DNA from: Rhodobacteraceae bacterium Araon29
GTDB taxonomy: Bacteria > Pseudomonadota > Alphaproteobacteria > Rhodobacterales > Rhodobacteraceae
Length of the DNA: 64,000 bases
NCBI GenBank assembly: GCA_039640505.1
Contig: CP046865.1
Span: 1,975,501 to 2,039,500 of the forward strand
Direction: 5' to 3'
Part shown: piece by piece, positions 54,492-63,672 of the stretch
How the letters are laid out: each line of letters starts with the position of its first letter
Numbering within the stretch: the stretch's first letter is position 1
Notes under the pieces: generated by a model
The model's database searches: none
Told to the model about the DNA's origin: nothing
Seen by the model: only the letters and a program-made list of their open reading frames with translations
Position numbers and translations under genes: made by a program

Positions 54492-55454
54492 ATGAGCGAA
54501 CACGGCTACTCAAAAGGGCGTCTGGATTTGCCATTCGTAGGCATATCCACCTTTGGCAAACGCCCCTATGTGGCGGACTGGTCTGCTCTAGATGCAGATG
54601 TGGCCGTTCTTGGTGCGCCGTTTGACGGCGGCACCCAATGGCGCGCCGGCGCTCGGTTTGGACCCCGCGGCGTTCGCGAGGCCTCGACCCTTTTTAGTTT
54701 CGGCCATGCCGGAGCCTATGATCATGAAGATGACGCAACCTATTTGCCCGGCGAGGTGCGCATTGTTGATATGGGCGATGCGGATATAGTCCATACCGAC
54801 ACCCTTAAAAGCCACGCCAATATTGAAACCGGCGTGCGCGCTGCTTTGACGGCGGGTGCGTTGCCCGTCGTTATTGGCGGAGATCATTCGGTGAATATCC
54901 CATGCATAAATGCGTTTGATGGCCATGAGGCGTTCCATATTCTGCAAATAGACGCCCATCTTGATTTTGTTGACGAACGGCACGGGGTGCGCTTTGGGCA
55001 TGGCAACCCAATGCGCCGAGCGGCAGAAAAACCCTATGTATCGGGGCTTACCCAGGTTGGCATCCGCAATGTTAGCTCGACCGCAAAAGAAGGCTATGAA
55101 GACGCACGAAAGATGGGCTCGGATATTCTATCTGTGCGCCAAGCGCGTCAATTGGGTCCAGTGGGCGTCGCTGAGCGGCTGCCAAAAGCGGCCAAAATAT
55201 ACCTCACCGTTGATATTGATGCCTTTTGCCCGTCAATCGCGCCGGGAACTGGTACCCCAAGCCATGGAGGATTTCTGTATTATGAGGTGTTAGAAATTCT
55301 GCAGCATGTCAGCCAACGCCATGAAATTATCGGGATAGACCTTGTCGAAGTTGCACCTGACTATGACCAAAGCGGATCAACCAGTATCCTTGCTGCACAA
55401 CTTTTGCTCAATATGCTCGGATTTATTTTTCACAACAGACCCAAGCAGAAATAA
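54492..55454 (+). CDS. Ureohydrolase family (agmatinase-like)
   Basis: 320-residue arginase-fold hydrolase with a binuclear manganese or nickel centre. Metal ligands: GGDHS (near 129-133), DAHLD (near 154-158) and DIDAF (near 240). Family members hydrolyse agmatine, guanidinobutyrate, guanidinopropionate or guanidine. Without a neighbouring polyamine gene I cannot choose, and speB is only a default label. Ribosome-binding GAGGGA precedes the ATG. The corrinoid-activator gene follows on the same strand, about 105 bp later. Confidence 0.85.
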   Translation: MSEHGYSKGRLDLPFVGISTFGKRPYVADWSALDADVAVLGAPFDGGTQWRAGARFGPRGVREASTLFSFGHAGAYDHEDDATYLPGEVRIVDMGDADIVHTDTLKSHANIETGVRAALTAGALPVVIGGDHSVNIPCINAFDGHEAFHILQIDAHLDFVDERHGVRFGHGNPMRRAAEKPYVSGLTQVGIRNVSSTAKEGYEDARKMGSDILSVRQARQLGPVGVAERLPKAAKIYLTVDIDAFCPSIAPGTGTPSHGGFLYYEVLEILQHVSQRHEIIGIDLVEVAPDYDQSGSTSILAAQLLLNMLGFIFHNRPKQK

Positions 55455-55560
55455 AGAATGCCGCCATTGGTCATTTTTATGACGCTTGCGGTCTTTCCTT
55501 ACAGCCGATAGTCCCTATGCTTTGCCCTCTAAGTTGGGCTTTATTCAAAAGGCGCGAAAT

Positions 55561-57603
55561 ATGAGCCAAGATCCTCTTGTGGTGTTCACCCCATCGGGAA
55601 AACGGGGGCATTTTCCAAAAGGCACGCCCGTTCTAACAGCCGCGCGCCAGCTTGGCGTTGACCTGGACAGCGTTTGCGGCGGGCGCGGCATCTGCAGCAA
55701 ATGCCAAATAACCCCTTCCTATGGGGAATTTCCAAAACATGGGGTTACAGCAGTGGACGGCGCGCTGTCTGACTGGAATGCCGTTGAGCAGCGCTATGAT
55801 GATAAACGCGGGCTGACCAAAGGTCGACGCTTGGGGTGTCAGGCAAAAATCGAAGGGGACATCGTTATTGATGTTCCAGCGGAAAGCCAAGTGCACAAAC
55901 AAGTTGTGCGCAAAGCCGCCAGTGACCGTGTTATTGCAATGGATCCGGCGACAAAGCTCTATTTTGTCGAAGTGGCCGAACCGGACATGCATGAGCCGAG
56001 CGGTGATCTTGAGCGCTTAAATGAAGCGCTGAAATCCCAATGGGGCCTAGAGGATGTTTCGGCTGATCTGCGGGTGATGAGAAAATTGCAGCCAGCGCTA
56101 CGCAAAGGAAAGTGGCAGATCACAGCCGCTGTATTCCAAGATCATAAAGCCGGAAAGGGCCGTATTCTTGAGGTCTGGCCAGGGCTGCACGAAGACGGAA
56201 TTTTCGGGCTGGCAATAGACCTTGGCTCCACCACAATTGCAGCCCATTTGACCGATTTGCGCAGTGGCGCAGTGATTGCCAGTTCCGGACTTATGAACCC
56301 GCAAATCCGCTTTGGTGAAGATCTAATGAGCCGTGTGAGCTATGCGATGATGAACCCCGGCGGTGATATTGAAATGACCACTGCGGTGCGAGCGGCCATG
56401 AACACCCTGATTGCAGAGATTGCAAACGAGGCCGGGATCAATAAGGATCTAATCGTTGAGATTGTCTTTGTCTGCAATCCGGTAATGCATCACCTTCTGC
56501 TTGGTATTGATCCGGTTGAACTTGGGCAGGCGCCCTTTGCCTTGGCCACGTCCGAGGCTTTAAACTTGGCTGCGCAAGAGCTAGACATTACGTCGATAAA
56601 TGGGTCCGCGCGGGTCTTTATCCTGCCTTGTATTGCCGGACATGTTGGCGCAGATGCGGCCGCTGTTGCGCTTTCTGAAGAGCCCGGGCAATCGGAAGAT
56701 TTAGTGTTGGTGGTTGATGTGGGAACCAATGCAGAGATTTTACTTGGCGATCAAACGCGGGTCTTGGCCTGTTCATCCCCGACAGGGCCGGCATTTGAGG
56801 GCGCGCAAATCAGCTCAGGCCAACGCGCAGCCCCCGGCGCTATTGAAAAAATTGGAATTGATCCGGTGAGCAAAAATCCACGGTTCCGCGTTATCGGCTG
56901 CGATTTGTGGTCTGATGAACCCGGTTTTGACAGTGCTACATCAGCTTCGGGCATTACCGGCATTTGCGGTTCTGGCATTATCGAAGCGGTGGCCGAATTG
57001 CGCATGGCGGGATTGATGGACGACAGCGGTTTGCTGGGCTCAGCCGACGCGACAGGCACGCCGCGGATGATCCCGGATGGCCGCACCCATAGCTATGTTA
57101 TTCACGATGCAAGCGCCACCGGTGGACCCGTAATTTCGGTAACACAGGGCGACATCCGCGCCATCCAACTTGCCAAATCGGCTCTCTATGCCGGCGCGCG
57201 GCTTTTGATGGATGAAATGGGTGTCGATAAAGTTGACCGGGTGGTGCTAGCCGGTGCTTTCGGGGCGCATATTTCCAGCAAACACGCCATGGTGTTAGGA
57301 ATGATCCCCGATGTGCCTTTGGATAAGGTCTTTTCAGCCGGCAATGCCGCTGGCACCGGCGCAAGGATCGCGCTTTGCAATAAAAAAGCCCGCGCTGATA
57401 TCGAGCGCATTGTGCGCGAGATCGTCAAGGTTGAAACCGCTATCGAGCCCAAATTTCAAGAGCACTTTGTGGCCGCCAACGCGATCCCGCATAAAACCGA
57501 CGCTTTTGAGGAACTTGCTAAAATTGTTAGCCTTCCAGCAGTCTCGTTCAACACGGGGGCAGATAGCAGCAAGGGGGGCCGCAGACGGCGACGGCGGGGT
57601 TAA
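55561..57603 (+). CDS. Corrinoid-protein reductive activator (RACo-like, 2Fe-2S and ASKHA domains)
   Basis: 680-residue protein. The N-terminal ferredoxin domain has Cys39, Cys45, Cys48 and Cys93, the plant-type 2Fe-2S pattern. The ATPase part of ASKHA type follows, with FGLAIDLGSTTIAAHL near 216 and VLVVDVGTNAEILLGD near 380, and ends in a basic GGRRRRRRG tail. RACo proteins use ATP to reduce inactivated cob(II)alamin in corrinoid methyltransfer systems. It probably serves MttB-type systems such as the gene at 41118. The frame is open from 55486; the ATG at 55561 follows AAGG and gives the family start MSQDPLVVF. Confidence 0.88.
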   Translation: MSQDPLVVFTPSGKRGHFPKGTPVLTAARQLGVDLDSVCGGRGICSKCQITPSYGEFPKHGVTAVDGALSDWNAVEQRYDDKRGLTKGRRLGCQAKIEGDIVIDVPAESQVHKQVVRKAASDRVIAMDPATKLYFVEVAEPDMHEPSGDLERLNEALKSQWGLEDVSADLRVMRKLQPALRKGKWQITAAVFQDHKAGKGRILEVWPGLHEDGIFGLAIDLGSTTIAAHLTDLRSGAVIASSGLMNPQIRFGEDLMSRVSYAMMNPGGDIEMTTAVRAAMNTLIAEIANEAGINKDLIVEIVFVCNPVMHHLLLGIDPVELGQAPFALATSEALNLAAQELDITSINGSARVFILPCIAGHVGADAAAVALSEEPGQSEDLVLVVDVGTNAEILLGDQTRVLACSSPTGPAFEGAQISSGQRAAPGAIEKIGIDPVSKNPRFRVIGCDLWSDEPGFDSATSASGITGICGSGIIEAVAELRMAGLMDDSGLLGSADATGTPRMIPDGRTHSYVIHDASATGGPVISVTQGDIRAIQLAKSALYAGARLLMDEMGVDKVDRVVLAGAFGAHISSKHAMVLGMIPDVPLDKVFSAGNAAGTGARIALCNKKARADIERIVREIVKVETAIEPKFQEHFVAANAIPHKTDAFEELAKIVSLPAVSFNTGADSSKGGRRRRRRG

Positions 57604-57616
57604 GCACAACCAACAT

Positions 57617-59137
57617 TTATAGCAGCTCTTCACGTAAAACATCTGCATAAGCGCGGTAGGTCGCTTGCTTTTCCGGATCAAACTTATCCCAGATCCGATA
57701 GATATTCCCCAAACGAGGGTTGCCACGCAGCTTATCTGAATTTCGATCCAAAAAATCCCAGTAAAATGTATTAAACGGACAGGACCCCGGGCCAGTTTTC
57801 TCTTTGACACTATAATGACAGGACCCACAATAGTCTGACATTTTATTGATGTAATTGCCACTTGATGCATAGGGTTTTGACGCGACCACACCGCCATCTG
57901 CAAACTGGCTCATGCCCATTGTGTTTGGCAACTCAACCCATTCAATGGCATCTGCATAGACGGCCAAGTACCATTCATGCACCTGAACCGGATCGATGCC
58001 CGCGATCAGGGCAAAATTTCCAGTCACCATCAGACGCTGAATATGATGTGCATAGGCGGTTTCTCGGGTCTGGGTCACGGCTTGCCGCACACATTCCATT
58101 TTGGTTTCACCCGTCCAGAAAAAGGATGGCAGATTATAATGAGCATCTAAAAAGTTTTCGGATTTAAATTCCGGCATACGCAGCCAGTAAATGCCGCGCA
58201 TATATTCGCGCCAGCCCAACACTTGGCGCAAATAGCCTTCTACAGAATTCAAAGGCGCTGTGCCGTCATAATAGGCTTGAACGACTTGGCGGCATACTTC
58301 ATCTGGCTCTAACAGTCCGGTATTGAGGTAAAGCGAAATCAAGCTGTGATATAGATAATTTTCACCGCGTAGCATCGCATCCTGATATGTTCCAAAGTCG
58401 GCAAGGGAATACTGAACAAAATGCTCAAGAGCCTGCCGTGCCTGAGCGCGCGTGACGGCAAATTCAAACGGTTCAAGGTCGCCAAAATGATCTGAAAAAT
58501 GCGCATTGACATATGATATCACAGCTTCAGTTTCAGCATCGGGAGCAAATGTTAGCGGGCCGGGAAACGTCAGCCCCTTGGGGGCTTTTTTCCGGTTGTC
58601 ATGATCAAAATTCCACTGACCACCCAGAGGCTGTTCACCCTCCATTAAATAGCCAGTTTTCCTTCGCATTATCCGATAGAAGTTTTCCATCCTGAGCTGC
58701 CGCCTGCCCTCTGCCCATTCTTCAAATTCGGAGCGGCTGCAGAAAAAGCGCTCATCCGGACGTATCTCGAATGGGATTTCCAGCGTCTTTGAAAGATCTG
58801 CATATAATTGCGCAACACGCCACTCGCCAGGCTCAATACCGACCACCGCATCCGGGCAGCATTCCGCAACATGGTTTTTAATCTCTTTGCTTAAATCGCC
58901 CTTATTGCCTGCTGCATCAATTTTCGTATATAAAACCGTCCAGCCATCCGCCCTCAACTCTTCCGCAAAGTGCCGCATGGCTGCAAAGTGATACACAATC
59001 TTTTTTTTATGGTGGGCAACATAGGTGGCCTCACTGGCCACCTCAGCCATCATAACGTGATCTGTTTTACGATCTGCAAAATGTAGCAATGACGGGGAAA
59101 GTTGATCCCCGAGCAAGACAATTAATCGCTTTTCCAT
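57617..59137 (-). CDS. Iron-sulfur (6-4) photolyase/cryptochrome (FeS-BCP type)
   Basis: 506-residue flavoprotein with N-terminal antenna Rossmann fold (RLIVLLGDQLSPSLL) and helical FAD domain. Cys349, Cys437, Cys440 and Cys453 match the 4Fe-4S ligands of Agrobacterium PhrB (Cys350, 438, 441, 454), shifted by one. His364-His365 (AYAHHIQRLM) match its active-site histidines. PhrB repairs (6-4) photoproducts with light. The usual label is a deoxyribodipyrimidine photolyase-related protein. Monocistronic or with the downstream TPR gene; no SOS box seen. Confidence 0.92.
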   Translation of the reverse strand: MEKRLIVLLGDQLSPSLLHFADRKTDHVMMAEVASEATYVAHHKKKIVYHFAAMRHFAEELRADGWTVLYTKIDAAGNKGDLSKEIKNHVAECCPDAVVGIEPGEWRVAQLYADLSKTLEIPFEIRPDERFFCSRSEFEEWAEGRRQLRMENFYRIMRRKTGYLMEGEQPLGGQWNFDHDNRKKAPKGLTFPGPLTFAPDAETEAVISYVNAHFSDHFGDLEPFEFAVTRAQARQALEHFVQYSLADFGTYQDAMLRGENYLYHSLISLYLNTGLLEPDEVCRQVVQAYYDGTAPLNSVEGYLRQVLGWREYMRGIYWLRMPEFKSENFLDAHYNLPSFFWTGETKMECVRQAVTQTRETAYAHHIQRLMVTGNFALIAGIDPVQVHEWYLAVYADAIEWVELPNTMGMSQFADGGVVASKPYASSGNYINKMSDYCGSCHYSVKEKTGPGSCPFNTFYWDFLDRNSDKLRGNPRLGNIYRIWDKFDPEKQATYRAYADVLREELL

Positions 59138-59158
59138 GGCAAACTGGCTTTGGTTATT

Positions 59159-59596
59159 TTATTGCAGCGCTTTTCCAATCGCTTTTCGTAAAGCTTTGGT
59201 TTCATCACACTCTGAACCACAATACTGCATAAGCTTGGATAGGTTTGCTTGCGCTTTTTTGAATTGGCCCAGTTCGAGGAACAGCTCGCCTTGATATTCC
59301 AACGCCCCTAGATGACGCGGATTTAATGCCAAAGCCTCTTCGTAATGTTGCCCTGCTAAATCAAATTTACCCTGTTTGCGTGCGCTAAAACCAAGTAGAT
59401 TTTGCCGATCATCTTCTGGCGCACCGTTAATGCTCGCAAGTTTTTGATAGGCATCAGCATAGCGCCTTTGCTTGAGCAATTGTTCCGCTGGTTGCAACAC
59501 ACTTACAGTAGAACTGGAGTAATCAGAACTCCCAACTGCACTGGCAGTTGTGACAAACGACATCATCGCCGCCGCCATCAGAATAACTTTCAACAT
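59159..59596 (-). CDS. Secreted tetratricopeptide-repeat protein
   Basis: 145 residues with a signal peptide (MLKVILMAAAMMSFVTTASA) and TPR-like helical repeats (about 45-145: RRYADAYQKLASINGAP, GKFDLAGQHYEEALALNP, GALEYQGELFLELGQ). A likely periplasmic scaffold of unknown partner. The longest frame reaches 59656, but the ATG at 59594-59596 follows GGTGAGG and starts the signal peptide. It lies 21 bp upstream of the photolyase gene on the same strand, so they may be co-transcribed. Confidence 0.8.
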   Translation of the reverse strand: MLKVILMAAAMMSFVTTASAVGSSDYSSSTVSVLQPAEQLLKQRRYADAYQKLASINGAPEDDRQNLLGFSARKQGKFDLAGQHYEEALALNPRHLGALEYQGELFLELGQFKKAQANLSKLMQYCGSECDETKALRKAIGKALQ

Positions 59597-59877
59597 GGTC
59601 ACCTCACCAAAGCGTTCATAAGACCGTTTAGGTAATTTAAGCAGCCCAAACGTCAAGGTCGCCTGCCCAAAGATCGGAAATTGATGTTTGGTAAATTCTT
59701 TCAGATGTGCCTAAAGCAAACAATTCCCGACAAAATACGGGATATTTTACTAATTTTTGCTCATATTTATAGCAATACGCTATTATTTAAATATGTTGAC
59801 CAATTAATTTATTACATTTCAATATAAAATTAATTATATTTGAAAATATTGAAATAAAATATGAATGGGAGAAAAAT

Positions 59878-60498
59878 ATGTCTGAAAATTTTGTCACAGT
59901 TACTGCCGCAAACTGTCCAGCAGAAAATCGTTCTGCTGCGCTTGAGCAAATGGCAAGCGTTGCCCAAGATGCGAAATCAGCCGGAGCCAGCCGCGTCACC
60001 TATGGCGCTACCCTCAGCGGGCTCAATCCCGGCGCTTTGGTTTTTATTCAGTTTTTTGATAGCTTGTCGAGTTTTGAAAACGTCATGGGAGCGTTTGCAA
60101 ATTCCTCGGCTTATGCAGGTATTTTAGACCTTGGTGTCGAGGTCTATTTGCGAAACATAGCTAAATTAAGCGATGTCGCTTATACGCCAAAATTAGACCC
60201 AAGGCCCAATTATCTCGTGATGACCAAAGGTAAATCTTCAACGTCTAACCCAGAACTTACATCTTTGATGCAAGAGTGCACGGGTATTTTTGCACAGAGC
60301 GGCGCTCAGACGTTTCGCTTTGGACAAATTTTAACAGGCGACAACCCCGGCCAGTATTTGTTAGGTATTACCTATCCGTCGATGAACGCCATTCAAACAG
60401 CTTATGATGCGCTGCCCGCAAACCCGTTGGTTCAAAGGGTCTATTCGGAAATTGATGTCAATATGCGCTCAATTATTCAAATTCACGGAATGGCTTAA
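59878..60498 (+). CDS. 206-residue protein with two tandem ferredoxin-like domains, function unknown
   Basis: Two similar halves are visible, about 1-105 and 106-206. Each contains a Phe/Tyr-Gly-x2-Leu-(Ser/Thr)-Gly-x-Asn-Pro-Gly stretch (YGATLSGLNPG, FGQILTGDNPG), followed by a hydrophobic strand and a helix. This suggests a dimeric alpha/beta-barrel fold fused in tandem. No signal peptide, no catalytic motif. GGGAG precedes the ATG at 59878. Upstream about 220 bp is very AT-rich; downstream is a strong terminator, so it is a single-gene unit. Confidence 0.8.
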   Translation: MSENFVTVTAANCPAENRSAALEQMASVAQDAKSAGASRVTYGATLSGLNPGALVFIQFFDSLSSFENVMGAFANSSAYAGILDLGVEVYLRNIAKLSDVAYTPKLDPRPNYLVMTKGKSSTSNPELTSLMQECTGIFAQSGAQTFRFGQILTGDNPGQYLLGITYPSMNAIQTAYDALPANPLVQRVYSEIDVNMRSIIQIHGMA

Positions 60499-60518
60499 AA
60501 AACTATAGAAGTTACTCA

Positions 60519-60551
60519 AATCAAGAGCCTTATTCGAATTGGCTCTTGATT
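60519..60551 (+). terminator. Rho-independent terminator after the 206-residue gene
   Basis: AATCAAGAGCC (60519-60529) pairs with GGCTCTTGATT (60541-60551), an 11-bp perfect stem with an 11-base loop. An AT-rich tail (ACTTATTTAATT) follows but is not a clean T-run. It lies 20 bp after the stop. A second inverted repeat, ATTTAATT (60556-60563) with AATTAAAT (60578-60585), sits just downstream. Confidence 0.75.
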
Positions 60552-60721
60552 ACTTATTTAATTAAAGAACACTCACTAATTAAATAAATTCACTTAGTAG
60601 AATGTAATACACTCAAATAATATCTACATCTGCATTATTTTAAATCTATTTTTTTCAAACGGGATTGTTTATCTATACTAATATGTGGTTTCATGTCGCA
60701 AGACAGTTCAGAGGTTGTTTT

Positions 60722-61099
60722 ATGATCCGACTAACAAGCAGTACTCTCATCGCTCTGATCTGCACTGTGCAGATCGGCTTTGCCAATCAGACAATTGAGT
60801 TTGGCCAAGCTGACAAAGCCGAACAAATTCGGATTTGTCAGGATATGTACATTGCTTTTAGTGAAAAAGGGTCATTTTATAACATCCGCTCAGATGAAAC
60901 CTACGCTGAGTTGTGGCAAGCCTTTGATGCGAGATCAAAGCATGGCTTTTTTTGCAAGTTTAATGTCAAAAAAGTGCAGTTCACTTTGCAGGCAGGCGGA
61001 AGCTGGCGCTATTTCCCGATCCTAGAGCCTGTTGAGTTCGAACAAGCCATGAAGGAATTAAATCAGATTGCGAAAGTGTCACAAGGACAATTGCGGTAA
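60722..61099 (+). CDS. Small secreted protein of unknown function
   Basis: 125 residues with a signal peptide (MIRLTSSTLIALICTVQIGFA). The mature part has two cysteines (RICQDMY, FFCKFN) that may form a disulfide. I recognise no family. The longest frame begins at 60665; the ATG at 60722 follows AGAGG and starts the signal peptide, so it is preferred. Confidence 0.65.
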   Translation: MIRLTSSTLIALICTVQIGFANQTIEFGQADKAEQIRICQDMYIAFSEKGSFYNIRSDETYAELWQAFDARSKHGFFCKFNVKKVQFTLQAGGSWRYFPILEPVEFEQAMKELNQIAKVSQGQLR

Positions 61100-61416
61100 C
61101 TGGATGCTTACAAAGCCTCTGCTTCAAACCGATTTCTATAAAATCGTTTTAAGGACCAACTCAGCGCAAATATCTTACGCTCTAAGTTGCTGCATTTTGC
61201 CGCGCTCAAAGCTCTTTCCCTGATCATGCTTTTGTCTTTTACTGTTGGCTAAGGTCGCATGAACGAACTTTAAGCGCATCGGTCAACAGATATCAAATGT
61301 GAACTAACGGAAAACCTGCGGGAATTTCTGAGGGACAAGCTGCGGAGTGAGACCTTGATTATTTTGTTCATAAATAACCCAAAATGGCTATAATTACGGC
61401 AGGAGAGTTTGATTTC
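61100..61416. other. Intergenic region with a weak terminator
   Basis: About 315 bp between the small secreted protein and the DUF3422 gene. CGATTT (61130-61135) pairs with AAATCG (61141-61146), followed by TTTT, 30 bp past the stop: a weak Rho-independent terminator. The rest shows no ORF with a ribosome-binding site and no other structure that I can support; it probably holds the DUF3422 promoter. Confidence 0.5.
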
Positions 61417-62697
61417 ATGAAGCAATTAATAGATCATCCTTTACGGTTCGAGATGACCAATGAGATGCACGCGCGCCCATTTCCCTCTTTGAACGCGCCC
61501 TCAAGCGTGGCATTTCTAGCATTGATGCATCCAACAAAGGCAGCAACGCGAGACCGCGATCTTGATCGAGCCCAATTGATCAAACTGCTGGATCGCTTTG
61601 GAGCACCACACCCCCAACCTAATGCGACGCATTATTCCGAGCCTTTGGGCCGATATAATCTTAAATGGGAACAACATACTGAGTTTGTTACTTACACTTT
61701 GTTTCAAGACGGTCTTTCCGAGCGCGCCTTTGATCCTGCAGAATTTTATGGCTTTCCCGAAGATTGGCTTTTAGATTTGCAAGACGTCTGTGTAACGTCG
61801 ATTAACCTACGTGTCGAACAACGGCCAGATGATGCTACAATTCAGAAATGTCTAAAAAATTGGTTTGTCCAAGAGAGCGTCGCTGTAAGCTCCGTACTGG
61901 ACGGCGCGGCAGTAGCCGCCGGTGATTTTCGTCTTGATGCCAGTGGCCATCAGCGCTTTGCAGTGTTTATTTCAAAAGGTACCGGCAGCCGGCGTATCGG
62001 CAGAATTGTCCAAAGAATTTGTGAAATTGAGACCTATAAAACAATGTCAATGCTCGGCTTTTCAGCCGCGCGAAATATGAACAGCGAGATGGAACAGATT
62101 AATACGAAACTCAGCGCCTTGATGTCTGATATGACAAATGCAGAAAGTTCCGCCGAGGTTACGCTTGGAGCGTTGTTAAATGTTTCTGCTGAACTTGAAC
62201 ATATTTCCGCACAAAGTGCGTTTCGCTTTGGAGCAACCGGAGCTTACGAAGCAATTGTGAACCAAAGGATTGCTGTTTTACGTGAAGAGCGTTTCGAGGG
62301 TCGGCAGACCTTCCATGAATTTATGCTTCGACGTTATGATCCCGCCATGCGCACGGTGAAGTCCTGTCAGAATAGGCTTGTAACAATGGCAGATCGCGCC
62401 ATGCGATCGGGTGATTTGCTTCGTACCCGTGTTGATGTCGAACGCTCAGCGCAAAACCAAGCTTTGCTCAAAAGCATGGATCGACGCGCCGATCTACAGT
62501 TACGATTGCAAAGAACCGTCGAAAGTCTATCAGTCGTCGCAATCAGCTATTATGCAGTTTCTTTGACCGGTTATCTGGGCTATCCACTCGCTGCTCATTT
62601 GGGGATTAGCAAAGGGACGCTCACCGCAGCTTTAACCCTGCCGGTTGTGGCATTGGTCGGGTGGGCTATCCGGCGGATACGCAATCAAATGACGTGA
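61417..62697 (+). CDS. DUF3422 family membrane protein
   Basis: 426 residues. A soluble N-terminal part contains the family sequence RFEMTNEMHARPFPSL near 10-25, a central helical region follows, and two C-terminal TM segments (VAISYYAVSLTGYLGYPLA and LTAALTLPVVALVGWAI, near 380-425). The function of the family is unknown; related proteins are predicted inner-membrane proteins. The frame is open from 61384; the ATG at 61417 has AGGAGAG 9 bases upstream and is preferred. Confidence 0.9.
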   Translation: MKQLIDHPLRFEMTNEMHARPFPSLNAPSSVAFLALMHPTKAATRDRDLDRAQLIKLLDRFGAPHPQPNATHYSEPLGRYNLKWEQHTEFVTYTLFQDGLSERAFDPAEFYGFPEDWLLDLQDVCVTSINLRVEQRPDDATIQKCLKNWFVQESVAVSSVLDGAAVAAGDFRLDASGHQRFAVFISKGTGSRRIGRIVQRICEIETYKTMSMLGFSAARNMNSEMEQINTKLSALMSDMTNAESSAEVTLGALLNVSAELEHISAQSAFRFGATGAYEAIVNQRIAVLREERFEGRQTFHEFMLRRYDPAMRTVKSCQNRLVTMADRAMRSGDLLRTRVDVERSAQNQALLKSMDRRADLQLRLQRTVESLSVVAISYYAVSLTGYLGYPLAAHLGISKGTLTAALTLPVVALVGWAIRRIRNQMT

Positions 62698-62760
62698 CTG
62701 CCCCATAGTGCAGTGCACATTTAGAAGCCTCGTTTCTTTGGCGGCCCAAATAGCTTTTGC

Positions 62761-63672
62761 TTACCGGCCGCGAATTCGCGGATCCATGGCATCACGTAGA
62801 CCATCGCCAAGGTAATTAATGCTCAGAACAGTCAATGAAATCGCCAAGCCTGGCCATAAGACACGCTCAGGATAGAGCTGAAGATAATCCACTGCATCGT
62901 TTAACAAGCGGCCCCAGGTTGGGAAATCAGGTGGAAACCCAAGGCCCAAAAACGATAGTGCGCTTTCTGTGATAATCGCATTGGCAATTCCCAACGTTGC
63001 AGAAACCAATATTGGCGACAACACATTGGGCAATATATGCCGCATTATAATCTTACGGTCTGTGGTTCCGATTGAACGGGCTGCAAGCACAAACTCGCGC
63101 TCTTTCAATGCCATGACATCACCCCGCACAATGCGCGCTGTTGGCATCCAACTGGTGATACCAATGGAGACCACGATCAAAACAAACATGCCACGCTCGG
63201 GCCCATAGGCTTGGCTGAGCGGCTCACGAAATAAAAGCATCATCACCAACAGCAGAGGCAAAAGCGGAAGCGAAAGGAACAGATCCGTCAATCGCATCAG
63301 AATACCGTCTAATCGGCGATAGTACCCTGCGCACACTCCGATTAAACTGCCCAGCATGAGCGAAAGCGTCATCGCTGCGATTCCGACTGAGATGGATGTT
63401 TTTCCACCTGCAATCATCCGCGCAAAAGTATCACGCCCCAACTGATCGGTCCCAAACGGATGCGCCCAACTTGGGCTTTGATTGCGCAATCGGATATTAA
63501 TCTCATTAGCTTCATAGGGCCACACCCAAGGGCCCACCATCACCAATATAACGATGGTGAAAAAGATTATGCCGCCGATTAAAGCGCCTTTGTGTTTTTT
63601 AAACTGGTCCCAGACATCACGCCACTTGCTGCGCGCGGGTTGCTGAGGAAGTGGCTCGGCGGTGTTAGTCAT
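62761..63672 (-). CDS. Dipeptide/oligopeptide ABC transporter permease, DppC type
   Basis: 303-residue permease with an OppC-type N-terminus (FKKHKGALIGGIIFFTIVILVMVGPWVWPY), six TM segments and the EAA loop (VLAARSIGTTDRKIIMRHILPNVLSP, about 205-230). It ends GLRDAMDPRIRGR, typical of DppC. Works with the DppB-type permease encoded 8 bp overlapping upstream. The binding protein and ATPases lie outside the window, so the substrate (peptide, opine, nickel or other) is unknown. Confidence 0.9.
   Translation of the reverse strand: MTNTAEPLPQQPARSKWRDVWDQFKKHKGALIGGIIFFTIVILVMVGPWVWPYEANEINIRLRNQSPSWAHPFGTDQLGRDTFARMIAGGKTSISVGIAAMTLSLMLGSLIGVCAGYYRRLDGILMRLTDLFLSLPLLPLLLVMMLLFREPLSQAYGPERGMFVLIVVSIGITSWMPTARIVRGDVMALKEREFVLAARSIGTTDRKIIMRHILPNVLSPILVSATLGIANAIITESALSFLGLGFPPDFPTWGRLLNDAVDYLQLYPERVLWPGLAISLTVLSINYLGDGLRDAMDPRIRGR

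Noticed and set aside
59796-59828. TTGACC and TATAAA as a promoter of the 206-residue gene
   Set aside because: The spacer is 21 bases, too long for a sigma-70 promoter.
60556-60585. ATTTAATT/AATTAAAT inverted repeat as an attachment site
   Set aside because: No integrase, tRNA or duplicated core is near it; in AT-rich DNA such repeats are expected.
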